A stretch of 64,000 bases of DNA from Aliiroseovarius subalbicans (GCF_022678625.1 NZ_JALBYQ010000007.1:1-64000), one strand, 5' to 3'; positions 14,725 to 24,902 are shown, counted from the stretch's first letter. Numbers and translations: made by a program. Notes: a model not told the origin generated them from the letters alone.

Positions 14725-16645
14725 TCCACTTGCCCTCTACACCTCTGTCATGGGCCGCCTCTGGGAGGATGAGCGCATCCGTGGCAAGGCACAGGCACGG
14801 ATCGATGCACGGCTTGCGGGACGCCGGCAGGGACGAAGCTACGCGCGTGTAGGGCGGCTCTCGGTGCGCAACATCGCCAAGGCCGCCTCGGGTCAAAGCC
14901 GGGCGGCGGTGTTCAAACGGATCAGGGCAGGGGGGTGCAAGACACGCGCCTCTCTCGGTAACCAGCTTTCCTATATCAACGACAAGGCGGTCTTCACCTA
15001 TTCGACGATGACCAACCCGCTGGATGAGGCGGCGGTCCTGACGGGGGATCAGAAGGATGAGATCATTGAGGCCTGGTCCGATACCTGGCGGGGCACCACC
15101 AAGCTTGGTTTCACCTCGCACATGCTTCTGTCTTTCCCGACCGATGTCAGTACCGACAAGGTTCGTGACATCTCGCTCGACTGGGCGGAGCATTTCTTCG
15201 AGAGCGGCGAATACGGCGATAACTGGGATTACGTGCTGGCAGTCCATGACGACCGGGCGCATCGGCATGCCCACATCGTTCTGAACAACCGAGGCCGCGA
15301 GCAGGGGACCTGGTTCTCTTGCTGGGCTGAGGGGGTGATGTCGCCCCAGCTCATGCGCGAGAAGCAGGCGGAGATCGCCGAGGGCTATGGCGTCATGCTC
15401 GATGCCACCACCCGGCTCGAGCGTGGCATATTCGCGAAGGCCCCCGGCATCGAAGAAATCTACCGCGCCAAGGAAGAGGCGCGTTTGCCGCGCGACATCG
15501 CGATGACACCGGAAGAATCTTCCATCGCCCAGGCCCAGGTCGTGGGTTTTGCCAAGGACTACGCCAAGCTTGCCGATTTGCTGGATCGCATGGACCAGCG
15601 CAATTTAGCCCGCGCCGTGCGGGCAATGGCCAAGGGGCTTGGCACAAACACCCCTTACGAGTTCACCGCAGGAGAGATTGACATGAAGGACATCCAGACC
15701 GTCGGGGATGCGATCGAGTATTCCGAGCGCACCATCGAGGCCCTGCGGCTCAAGGCCGAGGACCTGGATGGTGAAGCACGCGCCAGCTTTGAGATGAAAT
15801 CCGCCCCGATCATCCGCGATCTTTCCCAGATGGTGCCGGACCCGGACCTGCGGGCGCGCTTCGGGCGAGACCTAGCTGAGCCTTATCCACCGGGGGCAGG
15901 GGACACTCGCCTGATCGAGACGCTGCGGTCGGGGCAGGATGAGGTGCTGGAGGATATCCTGTCGGAGGCGCGTGAGGCCGGCGTTGATGGCGACGATCTC
16001 GTTGCCCGGATCGCGGCTGGCGGCACGACCAACTATGGCCTCGCACAGAATTGGGTCGAGCGCGATATGGGAGCCGTGCTGGCCAAGGAAGGCCTCACGG
16101 TTGAGACGGCGAATGACGACCAACTCGATGCCGCGCTCGAAAAGGTTGATGGCGTGATGGACCGCCTCATGGAACGGGCGCGTGAACTGGGTGTACCGGT
16201 TGGGGCAGGGCTCAACGCTGAGGAGGGAGAGGACCTCGCGCTGATCGACGACGCGGATCCCAACCTCAGGTCAGGCCCGAACACCTATCTGCAGGATTTG
16301 GCCGACATGCTGAAAGAGGGCCGGCTCACCGAGGAACAGGAAGAGATCGTCGAGCGAACTTTGCAGGCCGAGCTCTTCAAGGAGTTGGGTGAGGAGGGTC
16401 TGGCCGAGCTGCGAAGTGGCAATTTCGAAGTGCTGGAAAAGGTGCTGCCGAGCAAGATCGACCAAATCACCGTCACGCAGGAGTTCCTAGAGATGGCGCA
16501 TGAGGAAACCGGGGACCAGGTGTTCACCGACCGCGCCGCGGCCCTGCAACAGGACAAGGTGACGGAGGTGGCGCGCCAGATGGAGGTCGAGCAGCGGCAA
16601 GGCCGTGGTCTCGGGCGCGACCTCGACGACGACCTTTCCTTCTGA
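14717..16645 (+). CDS. MOBP/VirD2-type conjugative relaxase
   Basis: A protein of 642 residues with relaxase motifs in the first 200: a candidate catalytic Tyr86 in NQLSYINDK, motif II SHMLLSFP (134-141) and the metal-binding motif III HDDRAHRHAHIVLN (177-190) with its three histidines. The long acidic, helical C-terminal part probably serves as the VirD4 translocation signal and partner-binding region. Relaxase nicks oriT, stays bound to the 5' end and is led into the recipient by the T4SS. Upstream oriT and downstream VirD4 agree with this role. The coupling to the upstream gene fixes the start. Confidence 0.9.
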   Translation: MADPLALYTSVMGRLWEDERIRGKAQARIDARLAGRRQGRSYARVGRLSVRNIAKAASGQSRAAVFKRIRAGGCKTRASLGNQLSYINDKAVFTYSTMTNPLDEAAVLTGDQKDEIIEAWSDTWRGTTKLGFTSHMLLSFPTDVSTDKVRDISLDWAEHFFESGEYGDNWDYVLAVHDDRAHRHAHIVLNNRGREQGTWFSCWAEGVMSPQLMREKQAEIAEGYGVMLDATTRLERGIFAKAPGIEEIYRAKEEARLPRDIAMTPEESSIAQAQVVGFAKDYAKLADLLDRMDQRNLARAVRAMAKGLGTNTPYEFTAGEIDMKDIQTVGDAIEYSERTIEALRLKAEDLDGEARASFEMKSAPIIRDLSQMVPDPDLRARFGRDLAEPYPPGAGDTRLIETLRSGQDEVLEDILSEAREAGVDGDDLVARIAAGGTTNYGLAQNWVERDMGAVLAKEGLTVETANDDQLDAALEKVDGVMDRLMERARELGVPVGAGLNAEEGEDLALIDDADPNLRSGPNTYLQDLADMLKEGRLTEEQEEIVERTLQAELFKELGEEGLAELRSGNFEVLEKVLPSKIDQITVTQEFLEMAHEETGDQVFTDRAAALQQDKVTEVARQMEVEQRQGRGLGRDLDDDLSF

Positions 16646-16659
16646 TCGGAGCCTCAGAT

Positions 16660-18555
16660 ATGAAATCCATTCCTCTTTGGGCCGCTTTGCCCTTCGGTCT
16701 GATCTGTGGCGCGTTGCTCGGCACCATCATCGCCAGCTTCTATCTCGCGCTTGCGCTCAGAACCGGATTTACCCAGTTCGACATGTTCGCTGTCTGGCGC
16801 GCAGGCGCGGGGGTACGTCTTGCGCATCCAGAGGCGTTCAAGGTCGCCTTCGGTGCCGTCGGGTTTGGGGCGCTTGGGCTTGGTGTGCTCGCCGCCGCCT
16901 GGAGCTGGAAGCGAGAGCAGGATGATTACGGCTCGGCCCATTGGCAGACCAGGGTGGAGCTTCGCAAGAACGGGATGCTGCAGCTACCCGGCAAGGGCTT
17001 TGTCTGCGGCAAGCTCGGAAAGCCAAAACCCAAGTCCGAGTTCATATCCTCGACCGAAATCCCCCACGTGATGATGGTGGGCCCAACCCGGGCTGGTAAG
17101 GGCGTCGGCTTCGTGATCCCGAACCTTCTGTCCTTTGCGGGCTCGGTCGTGGTGCTCGACGTCAAGGGTGAGAACTTCGACAAAACCTCGCGGCTCAGGG
17201 CACTGAACGGTGACGAGGTGTTTCGCTTCAGCCCGTTCGACTGGGCTAACAGCACCCATTGCTACAACCCACTTACCCGCATCGCCAAACACTCCAGTTT
17301 CGCGCAGCAGTTCACCGAGGTCTCGATCCTAGCCGATCTCTTTCTCGACAAGGACAACAAGACCCTCGACACCTTCTCGGAGGCCGGCAAGTCGATCTTC
17401 GTTGCCGCCTGCCTGCTGGCGATCCAGCGCGGCACGCCCACGTTGGGCGAGGTGAACAAGATTGTTTCTGCTGGCGACTACAAGAACGCCCAGTACAATG
17501 CCTATGCCGAGGAGGCGAAGGAAGAGGTTGTTCGCGAGCTCTGGACCAATGCTGCCAGTGCCTCGTCGCGCCTTCTGACCTCGAACATCCAGGCCTTGAT
17601 GACCGCCGGTCTCAAGCAATGGGACAATCCGGCGGTGCGCTCTGCCACGGAGGCGAGTGATTTCGACTTCGCGCAGTTCAGGCGCAAACCGCATTCGCTT
17701 TACATTGTCGTCTCCGAGGATCACATCGCGACCCTGGCCCCACTCCTCAGGCTCATGTTTGCCGATCTCATCGCCAGCCTGCGTCTGAACGAACCCGGCC
17801 CCGACGAGCCCTGGCCCGTCATGATGATGATCGATGAATTCCAGCAAATGGGCGCCATGCCTTATCTTGAACGCGCAATCCATTCACTGGCGAGCTATGG
17901 TGGGCGTGTGGCGATGATTGCCCAGTCATTGGCGGCGTTGGACCGTATATACGGGTCCGAGGGTCGCGAGAGCCTTGAGAATGGGGCGGGGCTCAAGCTC
18001 TATATCACACCGCGGGATCAACGTACCGTGCGGGAGGTCTCGGCTGCAGTCGGCAGCACGACCCGGGAGGCGGTCACGCGCATGTATGGGCGCAACAAGG
18101 GGTTCCTAGGTGCGACCTCCACCAGCGCGCGGTTGGAGGAACGGCCGCTGCTGTCGGAAACGGAGGCACGGCTGCTAGATCCAGATGAAGTCATCATTTT
18201 GGCTTCACCCCAGCACCCGATCAAGGCTCAGCGGATCAAGTATTACGATGACCCGGTATTCACGGAGATGGTCGAAAAGCAGGAAGGGAAGGACTTTCCC
18301 TATCCGCCGGGCGTGGAGGGTGTGGGACCCTGGGTTGATGGTAGCGATGAGGATGGCGAGGACGGTGAACAGGAAGCGGCCAGTACGTTGAGATCGCGGC
18401 GGCGCGAGGCACGGGCGATGAGGGGGGCTGCTGTGAAATCTGGAAGCGAGGGCGCGCGGCTGGAAGATCTGGATCGGGAGGATGGGGTTCCGCCGGAATG
18501 GGAGCAAATGCTGGATCGGCAGGAGAGCTTCATTGAGGATCTGTTGGGCGAATAA
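16660..18555 (+). CDS. virD4: VirD4/TraG type IV coupling protein
   Basis: A protein of 631 residues with two N-terminal membrane helices (about 7-33 and 62-82), Walker A GPTRAGKG at 141-148, and Walker B MMMIDEFQQMG near 387-397. Coupling proteins are hexameric ATPases that recruit the relaxase-DNA complex to the VirB channel. The acidic C-terminal tail (GSDEDGEDGEQEA) may bind the relaxase. It lies 14 bp after the relaxase gene, 12 kb from the virB operon, which contains no other coupling protein, so this is its partner. Confidence 0.92.
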   Translation: MKSIPLWAALPFGLICGALLGTIIASFYLALALRTGFTQFDMFAVWRAGAGVRLAHPEAFKVAFGAVGFGALGLGVLAAAWSWKREQDDYGSAHWQTRVELRKNGMLQLPGKGFVCGKLGKPKPKSEFISSTEIPHVMMVGPTRAGKGVGFVIPNLLSFAGSVVVLDVKGENFDKTSRLRALNGDEVFRFSPFDWANSTHCYNPLTRIAKHSSFAQQFTEVSILADLFLDKDNKTLDTFSEAGKSIFVAACLLAIQRGTPTLGEVNKIVSAGDYKNAQYNAYAEEAKEEVVRELWTNAASASSRLLTSNIQALMTAGLKQWDNPAVRSATEASDFDFAQFRRKPHSLYIVVSEDHIATLAPLLRLMFADLIASLRLNEPGPDEPWPVMMMIDEFQQMGAMPYLERAIHSLASYGGRVAMIAQSLAALDRIYGSEGRESLENGAGLKLYITPRDQRTVREVSAAVGSTTREAVTRMYGRNKGFLGATSTSARLEERPLLSETEARLLDPDEVIILASPQHPIKAQRIKYYDDPVFTEMVEKQEGKDFPYPPGVEGVGPWVDGSDEDGEDGEQEAASTLRSRRREARAMRGAAVKSGSEGARLEDLDREDGVPPEWEQMLDRQESFIEDLLGE

Positions 18556-18786
18556 CGGCCCATTGCTGCCGTTCACTCCACCGTCCCGATGCTGCGGTTG
18601 CAGCCCGCATAGCCGCCGTTCGCCGCATCGCCGAAAACAGATGAAGGTCAAACTTACATATCGCGGGACAAAGTGACCGTTGGGTGCCGTGGTTTGAATG
18701 GCTGCTCAAGACTTTGGACGTGGGCTGTGCGACTGCTTTTTATTCAGCTATTATGCCTCCAGAAGAAATTTGATGCGAAGCAAGAT

Positions 18787-19884
18787 ATGATCGAATACCA
18801 AGGCTGGGCCACGATCCGTGAGGCGTTCTGCGAAGAGAAAGAGGACGAAGCGGCGCTAGCTATGATAGCCTCGAAGCTGGAGACGCTGGTTGGGGAGCTA
18901 GCGAAGCGAGCCTTATGCGAGGCTACCTTTCGAAATATCAATGGCGCCCTGAGACTGTCTGTTATGGGCTTTCGCAACCATGCCAGTGGGGATTGGCCTG
19001 ATGTGATGGCACTGTTTGAATGGATCGCTGCGAACGCGCCGGGTTCTTACGGGACTCTTTCGTGCCATGACGACGAAGATGCCGAGGGTCGCGAAAATGA
19101 ATTCCAGTTGTTTGTTCTGCGTCGGGGGACACTGACGCGCAGCCACGATCCGCACCTGTCGCCCTATTTCCCGAAGGTGGAGGATCCACCGCAGGATTCA
19201 CCCTTCTTCAGAGAAACACTCGATGAAACGCTGATCCGAGAGGTCATTCGGCCAATGGGACTGCGCGATCTTGGGAAAGGGCGCTATACGCTCGACATGT
19301 TCCGAGACTACAGGTTCGAGATCGAAGTGGGTGAGGCTACTGATTTTGAAGGCGATGAGCCGGAGGTCGCGGTCTTTCTGACGCTCCATTGTCCACGTTA
19401 CGGGCAAGTGATGGACCGCCTGCTGGCGCGGCGCCCGGAGATGTTCAAGAATAAGAGCGGCAAGCGGAGCAAGGAGGGTCGGGGCGACGTGCTACGGCTG
19501 GGCCTAGTGACTTTCTACCGGCATGATGGGCGATTCCAAGTTTCAAGTTTCAAGGATCACTTGGGAAATCTTCGCGAGAAACGGTTTGATGTGCGAGCGC
19601 ATCTTGAACAACTCGCTGCCATATCTAAACCCGCAGAATTCCTCAACGAATACACGTTAGGGTTAAGCAATCAAGTCCTCACCACTCTGTCCCGATTCTG
19701 GGCCTATATGTTCCTGTGTCTTGAGTGCGAAATGTCCCCTGCTGCGGTGATGGACCTGTTCGACAGCCCCGATTTCGCGCAGACGAAAAAATCTTGGCGG
19801 CTGAAGGAGCCACTCGACACGGCGCATGTAAAGGAAATGATGGATGTGTTCGTACCTTGGGATTCAGTGGACTCCGATGAATGA
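18787..19884 (+). CDS. Imm7-like immunity protein with an extra C-terminal domain
   Basis: The first 130 residues (start MIEYQGWATIREAF, then SVMGFRNHASGDWPDVMALF and GSYGTLSCHDDED) match the Imm7 immunity-protein pattern. The remaining 230 residues (FRETLDETLIREVIRPMG onward, with RYTLDMFRDYRFEIEVGEA) are unlike anything I can name. Imm7 proteins normally neutralise toxins of polymorphic or contact-dependent systems, but no cognate toxin lies nearby. ATG at 18787 starts directly at the Imm7 domain; a longer frame from GTG 18673 adds 38 residues without character. Confidence 0.5.
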   Translation: MIEYQGWATIREAFCEEKEDEAALAMIASKLETLVGELAKRALCEATFRNINGALRLSVMGFRNHASGDWPDVMALFEWIAANAPGSYGTLSCHDDEDAEGRENEFQLFVLRRGTLTRSHDPHLSPYFPKVEDPPQDSPFFRETLDETLIREVIRPMGLRDLGKGRYTLDMFRDYRFEIEVGEATDFEGDEPEVAVFLTLHCPRYGQVMDRLLARRPEMFKNKSGKRSKEGRGDVLRLGLVTFYRHDGRFQVSSFKDHLGNLREKRFDVRAHLEQLAAISKPAEFLNEYTLGLSNQVLTTLSRFWAYMFLCLECEMSPAAVMDLFDSPDFAQTKKSWRLKEPLDTAHVKEMMDVFVPWDSVDSDE

Positions 19885-20459
19885 AAGTGATCCGGGTTAA
19901 CTCATGAAAAATCATAGATCGAAATCGTAGCGCAGATCACCGAAGCCGACATTGGAGCAAGGCGCAGCATCAGTCAAATTGGGCTCTTTGCAGTCATTGG
20001 AGGCAGCGCAGCATCCCGTGATGTCGAGCGCGATCCCATAGACACGCACGGCCCAGACTTGCCGTTCACATAATCGACGAGCGCTGCAACGCAGCTTCTC
20101 CAAACCAGCCGTTCGTGAACTGCGCAGAATTTTCAACAGGGCAATGACCAGGTCAGCGGACATAGCACCAGTTCACTCCCTCGCAAGAAATGAGCGTTTA
20201 CGATCCTAAGCGGACATGGTCTTATCGAGCGCTGCACGAAAATTCTGAAGTCTTGCGACTGCAAGGAGGTCAGCAAAACTTCAAGAAAGCTGAATCTAGG
20301 TTCAAGCGTCTTGGCAGTGACCCAACAACGCGGAAATCGCCATATATAAACCTAACCAATACCACCATCACCCAAAAAAGCTGTGACGTAAGTTACTGGT
20401 GACTGGAGAGACGTTCGCGATCATCTGGACCCATTAACTTCTCTGGAACTTGTGTGGTC
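19885..20459. other. 575-bp gap without a supported gene
   Basis: Short frames on both strands lack ribosome-binding sites and family character. The left half resembles dispersed Rhodobacteraceae intergenic sequence (AGCGGACAT-type blocks near 20204). The middle is AT-rich (CATATATAAACC near 20342) and may mark the junction between the conjugation block and the metabolic island. Confidence 0.35.
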
Positions 20460-20485
20460 GAGGCGGTCAACATTTCGACCGCCTC
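20460..20485 (+). terminator. Hairpin with short T run before the TRAP permease stop
   Basis: A perfect 9-bp stem (GAGGCGGTC with GACCGCCTC) and 8-nt loop is followed by GGTTTTA on the plus strand. It lies 8 bp beyond the minus-strand permease stop and could act as a bidirectional or plus-strand terminator; there is no T run on the minus side. Confidence 0.45.
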
Positions 20486-20492
20486 GGTTTTA

Positions 20493-22694
20493 CTAATCTG
20501 CGCCGTGCGCGAAATCTTTCGCTGTCAGAATGCGCTTCTGCAGGACCGCAATAAGCACAACAAGGCCAAGGCCAAAGGCGTCCGTCAGCCAGCCACCTGC
20601 GATCATTGACAAACCCGCTGCCAGAAGGGCAACCCGAACGACAGCACCTGCGTGTCCGATGAACCACCCCTGAACGGCACAGGAGAGAAGATAGACGCCT
20701 ACAATCGCAGTGATAGCGATGTGGCCGATCTCGAACCAAGTGCCTTCAAGCAGCATCGCAGGGGAGTAGAAGAACATATAAGGGACCACAAAGGCCGCTA
20801 AGCCGATCTTGAAACTCTCGACGCTGGTTTTTACCGGGTCGGACCCTGCCAACGCAGATCCGGCGTAAGCCGCCAGGGCGACAGGCGGGGTGATCGCCGA
20901 CATCACAGCGAAGTAGAAAATGAACAGGTGAGCAATCAACGGCTCTACGCCAAGATTGACGACGCCCGGTGCGATGACACTTGCTGCGACAGCATAAGCT
21001 GCGGTTGTGGGCATTCCCATCCCTAGCACGATGGAAACGACCATGGCGAAGAACAGCGCCAAGATCTGGCTCTGGTCCGCAAGCGCCAGCAGAACTGTCG
21101 AGAAGCGGGAGCCAATACCAGTCAGGGCGATGACACCCACGATGATGCCCGCGGTCGCGCAGACCGCCACCAGTTGCAGAACCATGCGCGCGCCATTGTC
21201 GAGCGCGTTAAACAACTGCTTCGGCCCCATCCGGTGCGGCGTGAGCCAGGAAACCACGGCGGCCGTAATCATCGCCAGGGTTCCGCAACGGATCACCGAG
21301 TATCCAGCGAAGAGGGCATATATCAGCACGATGATGGGGGTCAGAAGATAGATCTGGCGGATCAACGCGCCAAGCTTGGGCAGTTGATCGCGCGGGAGAC
21401 CTTTGAGGTTCGCTTTCTGGGCCGCCAGATCGATCATGAAGTAAACGGAGATGAAATAAAGCGCCGCCGGAATGATCGCGGCAGAGACGATTTCCATGTA
21501 GGGAATGCCGGTGATTTCGGCCATGATGAAGGCACCTGCGCCCATTATCGGGGGCATGATCTGCCCACCAGTCGATGCTGCGGCTTCGACCGATGCGGCG
21601 GTCTGCGGCTTGTAGCCCACCTTTTTCATCATCGGGATCGTCAGCGATCCGGTGGCCACCACGTTGCCGGCCGAAGTGCCGTTGATCATGCCCATGAGGC
21701 CTGAAGCGAAGATCGCCACCTTTGCCGGGCCACCGCGCTTGTGACCGGCAGCGGCAAAGGCGAGGTTGACGAAGTATTCGCCGACCCGCGTGGTTTGCAG
21801 GAAGGCGGCGAAGATCACGAAGAGGATGATGTAGGTCGACGAAATCGCGATGGGTGCGCCAAGGATGCCGTTGTCGGTGAAGATGTAGGAGAAGAAGCGC
21901 TTAGCGTCATATCCGCGGTGTTCGAAGATTCCCGGCAGCCACGGGCCGAGGAAGGAATAGGCAACAAAGATCGACGCGATGATCACCAGCGCCATACCTG
22001 CAAGGCGGCGGGTCAGTTCGATGATAAGGATCACGCCGGTGATCGCCGCCCACATATCTCCGGGCAGCGCCATGGGCATGCCAGCGCGCAGCTGCAACTG
22101 GCGCGCGAAAAAGATCAGGTAGGCGGTCGCGACCAGCGCGGCGACGGCTAGCAGGATGTCTCCGGCGGAAAATGCGTGACGGTCCCGTTGCGGGAAAAGC
22201 CAGCCATGCAGGATGGCCAGCGCCGAACCCGCGGCCAGCGGAATTCCGAAGGTGGACATGGCCCAGGCAGGGGGCAGCGCCACGCCCATGAGAGTGCCAT
22301 TGATCCAGATCGCGGCAACAGCGACAAGCGCATAGCCAATTCCCGCAGCGGCAAATCCCAGCAGAGCCAGCGATGCCGGGTTGCGGTTTTCGTCCCGGGT
22401 GTTTTCGGACAACGCGCTTGCGCCGAACAGCAGAAAGCCGAGAAAGAGCCCCCCGCCGACATGGCTCAGGCGGTAGGCCCAGGTCTCGAGCGGATAGACG
22501 TTCATGACCATGAGATGAAAGACAGAGTAGGCGACGCACATGGCGGCAACCACCAGGTTACGCGTGCCGGTGAATTCCCGCTGGTTACCGGCAAGCGGAT
22601 CTTCATCGACGCTTGCCTTTGCGGTTTCCTGTTCGATCAGCGAAAGATCCGGATCCGCGCTGGACGGGCCTTCTTGGTGTTGAGCATTGGACAT
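20493..22694 (-). CDS. TAXI-type TRAP transporter fused permease (4TM/12TM)
   Basis: A large inner-membrane protein of about 733 residues with many hydrophobic helices, combining the small (DctQ-like) and large (DctM-like) TRAP subunits in one chain, as in TAXI-type TRAP systems. Motifs include GTSAGNVVATGSLTIPMMK and GGQIMPPIMGAGAF in the DctM part. It imports a carboxylate using a sodium or proton gradient together with the binding protein at 22779. ATG at 22694 is chosen; an upstream extension has no family character. The substrate is inferred from neighbours to be a C4 hydroxyacid. Confidence 0.88.
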   Translation of the reverse strand: MSNAQHQEGPSSADPDLSLIEQETAKASVDEDPLAGNQREFTGTRNLVVAAMCVAYSVFHLMVMNVYPLETWAYRLSHVGGGLFLGFLLFGASALSENTRDENRNPASLALLGFAAAGIGYALVAVAAIWINGTLMGVALPPAWAMSTFGIPLAAGSALAILHGWLFPQRDRHAFSAGDILLAVAALVATAYLIFFARQLQLRAGMPMALPGDMWAAITGVILIIELTRRLAGMALVIIASIFVAYSFLGPWLPGIFEHRGYDAKRFFSYIFTDNGILGAPIAISSTYIILFVIFAAFLQTTRVGEYFVNLAFAAAGHKRGGPAKVAIFASGLMGMINGTSAGNVVATGSLTIPMMKKVGYKPQTAASVEAAASTGGQIMPPIMGAGAFIMAEITGIPYMEIVSAAIIPAALYFISVYFMIDLAAQKANLKGLPRDQLPKLGALIRQIYLLTPIIVLIYALFAGYSVIRCGTLAMITAAVVSWLTPHRMGPKQLFNALDNGARMVLQLVAVCATAGIIVGVIALTGIGSRFSTVLLALADQSQILALFFAMVVSIVLGMGMPTTAAYAVAASVIAPGVVNLGVEPLIAHLFIFYFAVMSAITPPVALAAYAGSALAGSDPVKTSVESFKIGLAAFVVPYMFFYSPAMLLEGTWFEIGHIAITAIVGVYLLSCAVQGWFIGHAGAVVRVALLAAGLSMIAGGWLTDAFGLGLVVLIAVLQKRILTAKDFAHGAD

Positions 22695-22778
22695 GATGTG
22701 CCATCCGGGAAATGGGATTGAAAAGGGACACGGGCAGGAGCGTACTCGACCGCCCGTGTCATGCAAACGCGAGGACGT

Positions 22779-23750
22779 TTACTTGAGGTCCGCCGGGATC
22801 GCGTAGCCGTTCTCTTCGAACCAGCGCACGGCACCGGGGTGGAACGGAATGACGGCATTCTTCAGAACGTTTTCCGCCAGCGTTTCCTTGGCGGCGGCGT
22901 GGTTCTGAACCATGCGGTCGTGGTTTTCCATCGCAATCGCGGTGATCTCGTAGGCCAGGCTTTCCGGCATGTCCTGATGCGCGATGGCAAAGTTCCAGAG
23001 CGACACCGTGCGCAGGTCCTCGGGTTGATCTTCGTAGGTGTTGGCCGGGATCGTGAAATCCTGCATCGCCGGCGCCAGTTCCTTGATCGTCGCCAACGTC
23101 TCGTCGCCCATCGACAGGAAGCGGACGTCGTTTTCCACGGCGAGTTGCGCATAGGCACCCGTGGGCAGACCTGCGGCATAGACAAAGGCGTCGATCAGCC
23201 CATCCTTGAGCTGGCCTGCGGTGTCCGATCCACCAGCGTTGGAGATATTGGCGGTGTCGTCGGTGGCGTTGAAATAGCGCGTCCAGTAGGTCGCCGAGGT
23301 GCCGCCCGCCGGGCCGACCCCGATCCGTTTGCCAACGAGGTCCTGGAAGTTCTGGATGTCAGAACTGGCCAGCACCGCGGCCTGAAGCGGCGTCTGATAC
23401 ATTGGGAACAGGGCGCGCACATTATCGTGCGGGACACCGGGCATCAGCGGGCTTTCGCCGCGGCGCGCTTCGTCTGCCGGGCCCAGGGTGACAAAGCCAA
23501 GCTGATGCTCGCCTGTTTCCACCAGCGTCACGTTCTGAACCGGACCACCGGTAATTTCGACGCCCGCGTTCAGGCCCAGAACTTCACTAAGCATGGCGCC
23601 AAAGCCGCTGCCATAGGTGAAATAAGTGCCGCCCTGGCTGCCGGTGCCGATGGTGATGCTGTTCGGCCAGCCGTCGCGATCCTGTGCGGCGACGGGCATC
23701 GCGATCGTGGCGCACAGCGCCGCGACTGCGGAAATGGTCTTGAATTTCAT
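22779..23750 (-). CDS. TAXI-family TRAP solute-binding protein
   Basis: A secreted protein of 323 residues with a Sec signal peptide (MKFKTISAVAALCATIAM... PVAAQ) and the TAXI signature early in the mature chain (ITIGTGSQGGTYFTYG). It lies directly upstream of the fused permease in the same direction and captures its ligand in the periplasm. TAXI proteins are known to bind carboxylates; the neighbouring tartrate-dehydrogenase operon suggests tartrate or a related acid here. An AT-rich promoter region (TATAAA near 23850) lies between it and the LysR gene stop. Confidence 0.88.
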   Translation of the reverse strand: MKFKTISAVAALCATIAMPVAAQDRDGWPNSITIGTGSQGGTYFTYGSGFGAMLSEVLGLNAGVEITGGPVQNVTLVETGEHQLGFVTLGPADEARRGESPLMPGVPHDNVRALFPMYQTPLQAAVLASSDIQNFQDLVGKRIGVGPAGGTSATYWTRYFNATDDTANISNAGGSDTAGQLKDGLIDAFVYAAGLPTGAYAQLAVENDVRFLSMGDETLATIKELAPAMQDFTIPANTYEDQPEDLRTVSLWNFAIAHQDMPESLAYEITAIAMENHDRMVQNHAAAKETLAENVLKNAVIPFHPGAVRWFEENGYAIPADLK

Positions 23751-23864
23751 GGAACTTCCTCCTCCGATGCGCCCCGTATTTTGGGGGCAGCAACAATAAA
23801 CAGATCATGCGGGGATGGACGGCCTTGGGCTATGCGCCAAATTTTATATTCAATTATGAAATAA

Positions 23865-24800
23865 TCAGGCCGTAGCTTCCAACTCCGGCAGATGGCTTTC
23901 AAGCACGGCCAGAAATGCGTCGCGTGCCGGATCTCTTGTGCCGCGCGTCCATGCCGCCGCGAGGATCAGTTTTGACCGCGTCGTGCCATCCGGAATGGTC
24001 AGGGGAACGAAAGTCACGCCCGGAACCTGAAGCCGCGACGTCCAGCGCGGGACGATGGCGAGGCCTGTTCCCGCCGCAACGAGGTTGACGATGGTTTGCT
24101 TTTCTTCGGCCACCTGGGCAATGCGCGCGGTCAGTCCGACATCGACAAAGAGCTTGATTGTCAGATCGTGCGAATGTGGACGGGACCGGCGATCCGGCAC
24201 GATCAGAGGTTCGTCTGCCAGATCAGAGATCGCAATACTGCTTTGATCAGCCAACCGATGGTTCTCTGGCAAGGCGACTACGGCGGTTTCGAAAAACAGC
24301 GCCCGGAAGTTGAGCCGTTGATCGCGCACATCCGGAGGTCGACAGAAAGCGATATCGAGCGAGCCGCTCAGCAGTTTCGGCAAGAGGTGGATGGTCTTCT
24401 GTTCGAAGAGCTGGATTTCGAGATCAGGTTGCTCCTCACGCACCAGCTTCAAGAGTTGCGGGATCAATCCTGCGGCCGCGCTATCGATGGCGCCAACTTT
24501 CAGGACCGGCGTCTCTGACTTGCGCACGTTGCGCACCTTTTCTTCAAATTGCTCAGCCTGCGCGACCAGAGCGCGAGCCTCTTCGAGAATGCTGGTGCCC
24601 GCTTCGGTAAGGGATACGCTGCGCGTGGTCCGGAGGAACAGTCGCGTTTCAAGCTTGTCCTCAAGTAAGCGAATTTGCCGTCCCAGAGAGGCAGGCAACA
24701 TATCGAGCGATTGCGCGGCCCGCCCGAAATGCAGGGTTTCCGCGACCGCAAGGAAGCATCTGATCTGGTCGGTATCCAATCTCGCGGTTCCAATAGCCAC
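23865..24800 (-). CDS. LysR-family transcriptional regulator
   Basis: A 311-residue LysR-type regulator: an N-terminal helix-turn-helix (LDTDQIRCFLAVAETLHFGR, AAQSLDMLPASLGRQIRLLE) and a periplasmic-binding-protein-like effector domain. It diverges from the tartrate dehydrogenase operon, with a likely LysR box just outside its start codon, and the transporter genes lie behind it. It probably activates both arms in response to the substrate or an intermediate. The ATG at 24800 follows the normal domain start. Confidence 0.88.
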   Translation of the reverse strand: MAIGTARLDTDQIRCFLAVAETLHFGRAAQSLDMLPASLGRQIRLLEDKLETRLFLRTTRSVSLTEAGTSILEEARALVAQAEQFEEKVRNVRKSETPVLKVGAIDSAAAGLIPQLLKLVREEQPDLEIQLFEQKTIHLLPKLLSGSLDIAFCRPPDVRDQRLNFRALFFETAVVALPENHRLADQSSIAISDLADEPLIVPDRRSRPHSHDLTIKLFVDVGLTARIAQVAEEKQTIVNLVAAGTGLAIVPRWTSRLQVPGVTFVPLTIPDGTTRSKLILAAAWTRGTRDPARDAFLAVLESHLPELEATA

Positions 24801-24808
24801 TATTTCAC

Positions 24809-24832
24809 ATCTGTATATAATCTTACGCAGAT
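24809..24832. promoter_or_regulatory. Candidate LysR binding site with overlapping TATAAT
   Basis: ATCTG at 24809-24813 and CAGAT at 24828-24832 form an inverted repeat with a 14-bp centre, the usual LysR box geometry. TATAAT (24816-24821) lies inside and could be the -10 of the dehydrogenase operon, which has no good -35, as expected for an activated promoter. Confidence 0.5.
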
Positions 24833-24902
24833 TGAGGGCGGCAAGTCCAGAGCTGTAGCGTCATGTCAAGTGTCGGACTGACGTCACACAGGAGGAGATA
24901 AG

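Noticed and set aside
20190-20402. Plus-strand frame of 70 codons in the gap before the TRAP genes
   Set aside because: It lies in low-information intergenic sequence with no ribosome-binding site.
22761-23864. Plus-strand frame of 367 codons over the TAXI binding protein
   Set aside because: Antisense shadow of a clear signal-peptide gene, with arginine-rich low-complexity composition.
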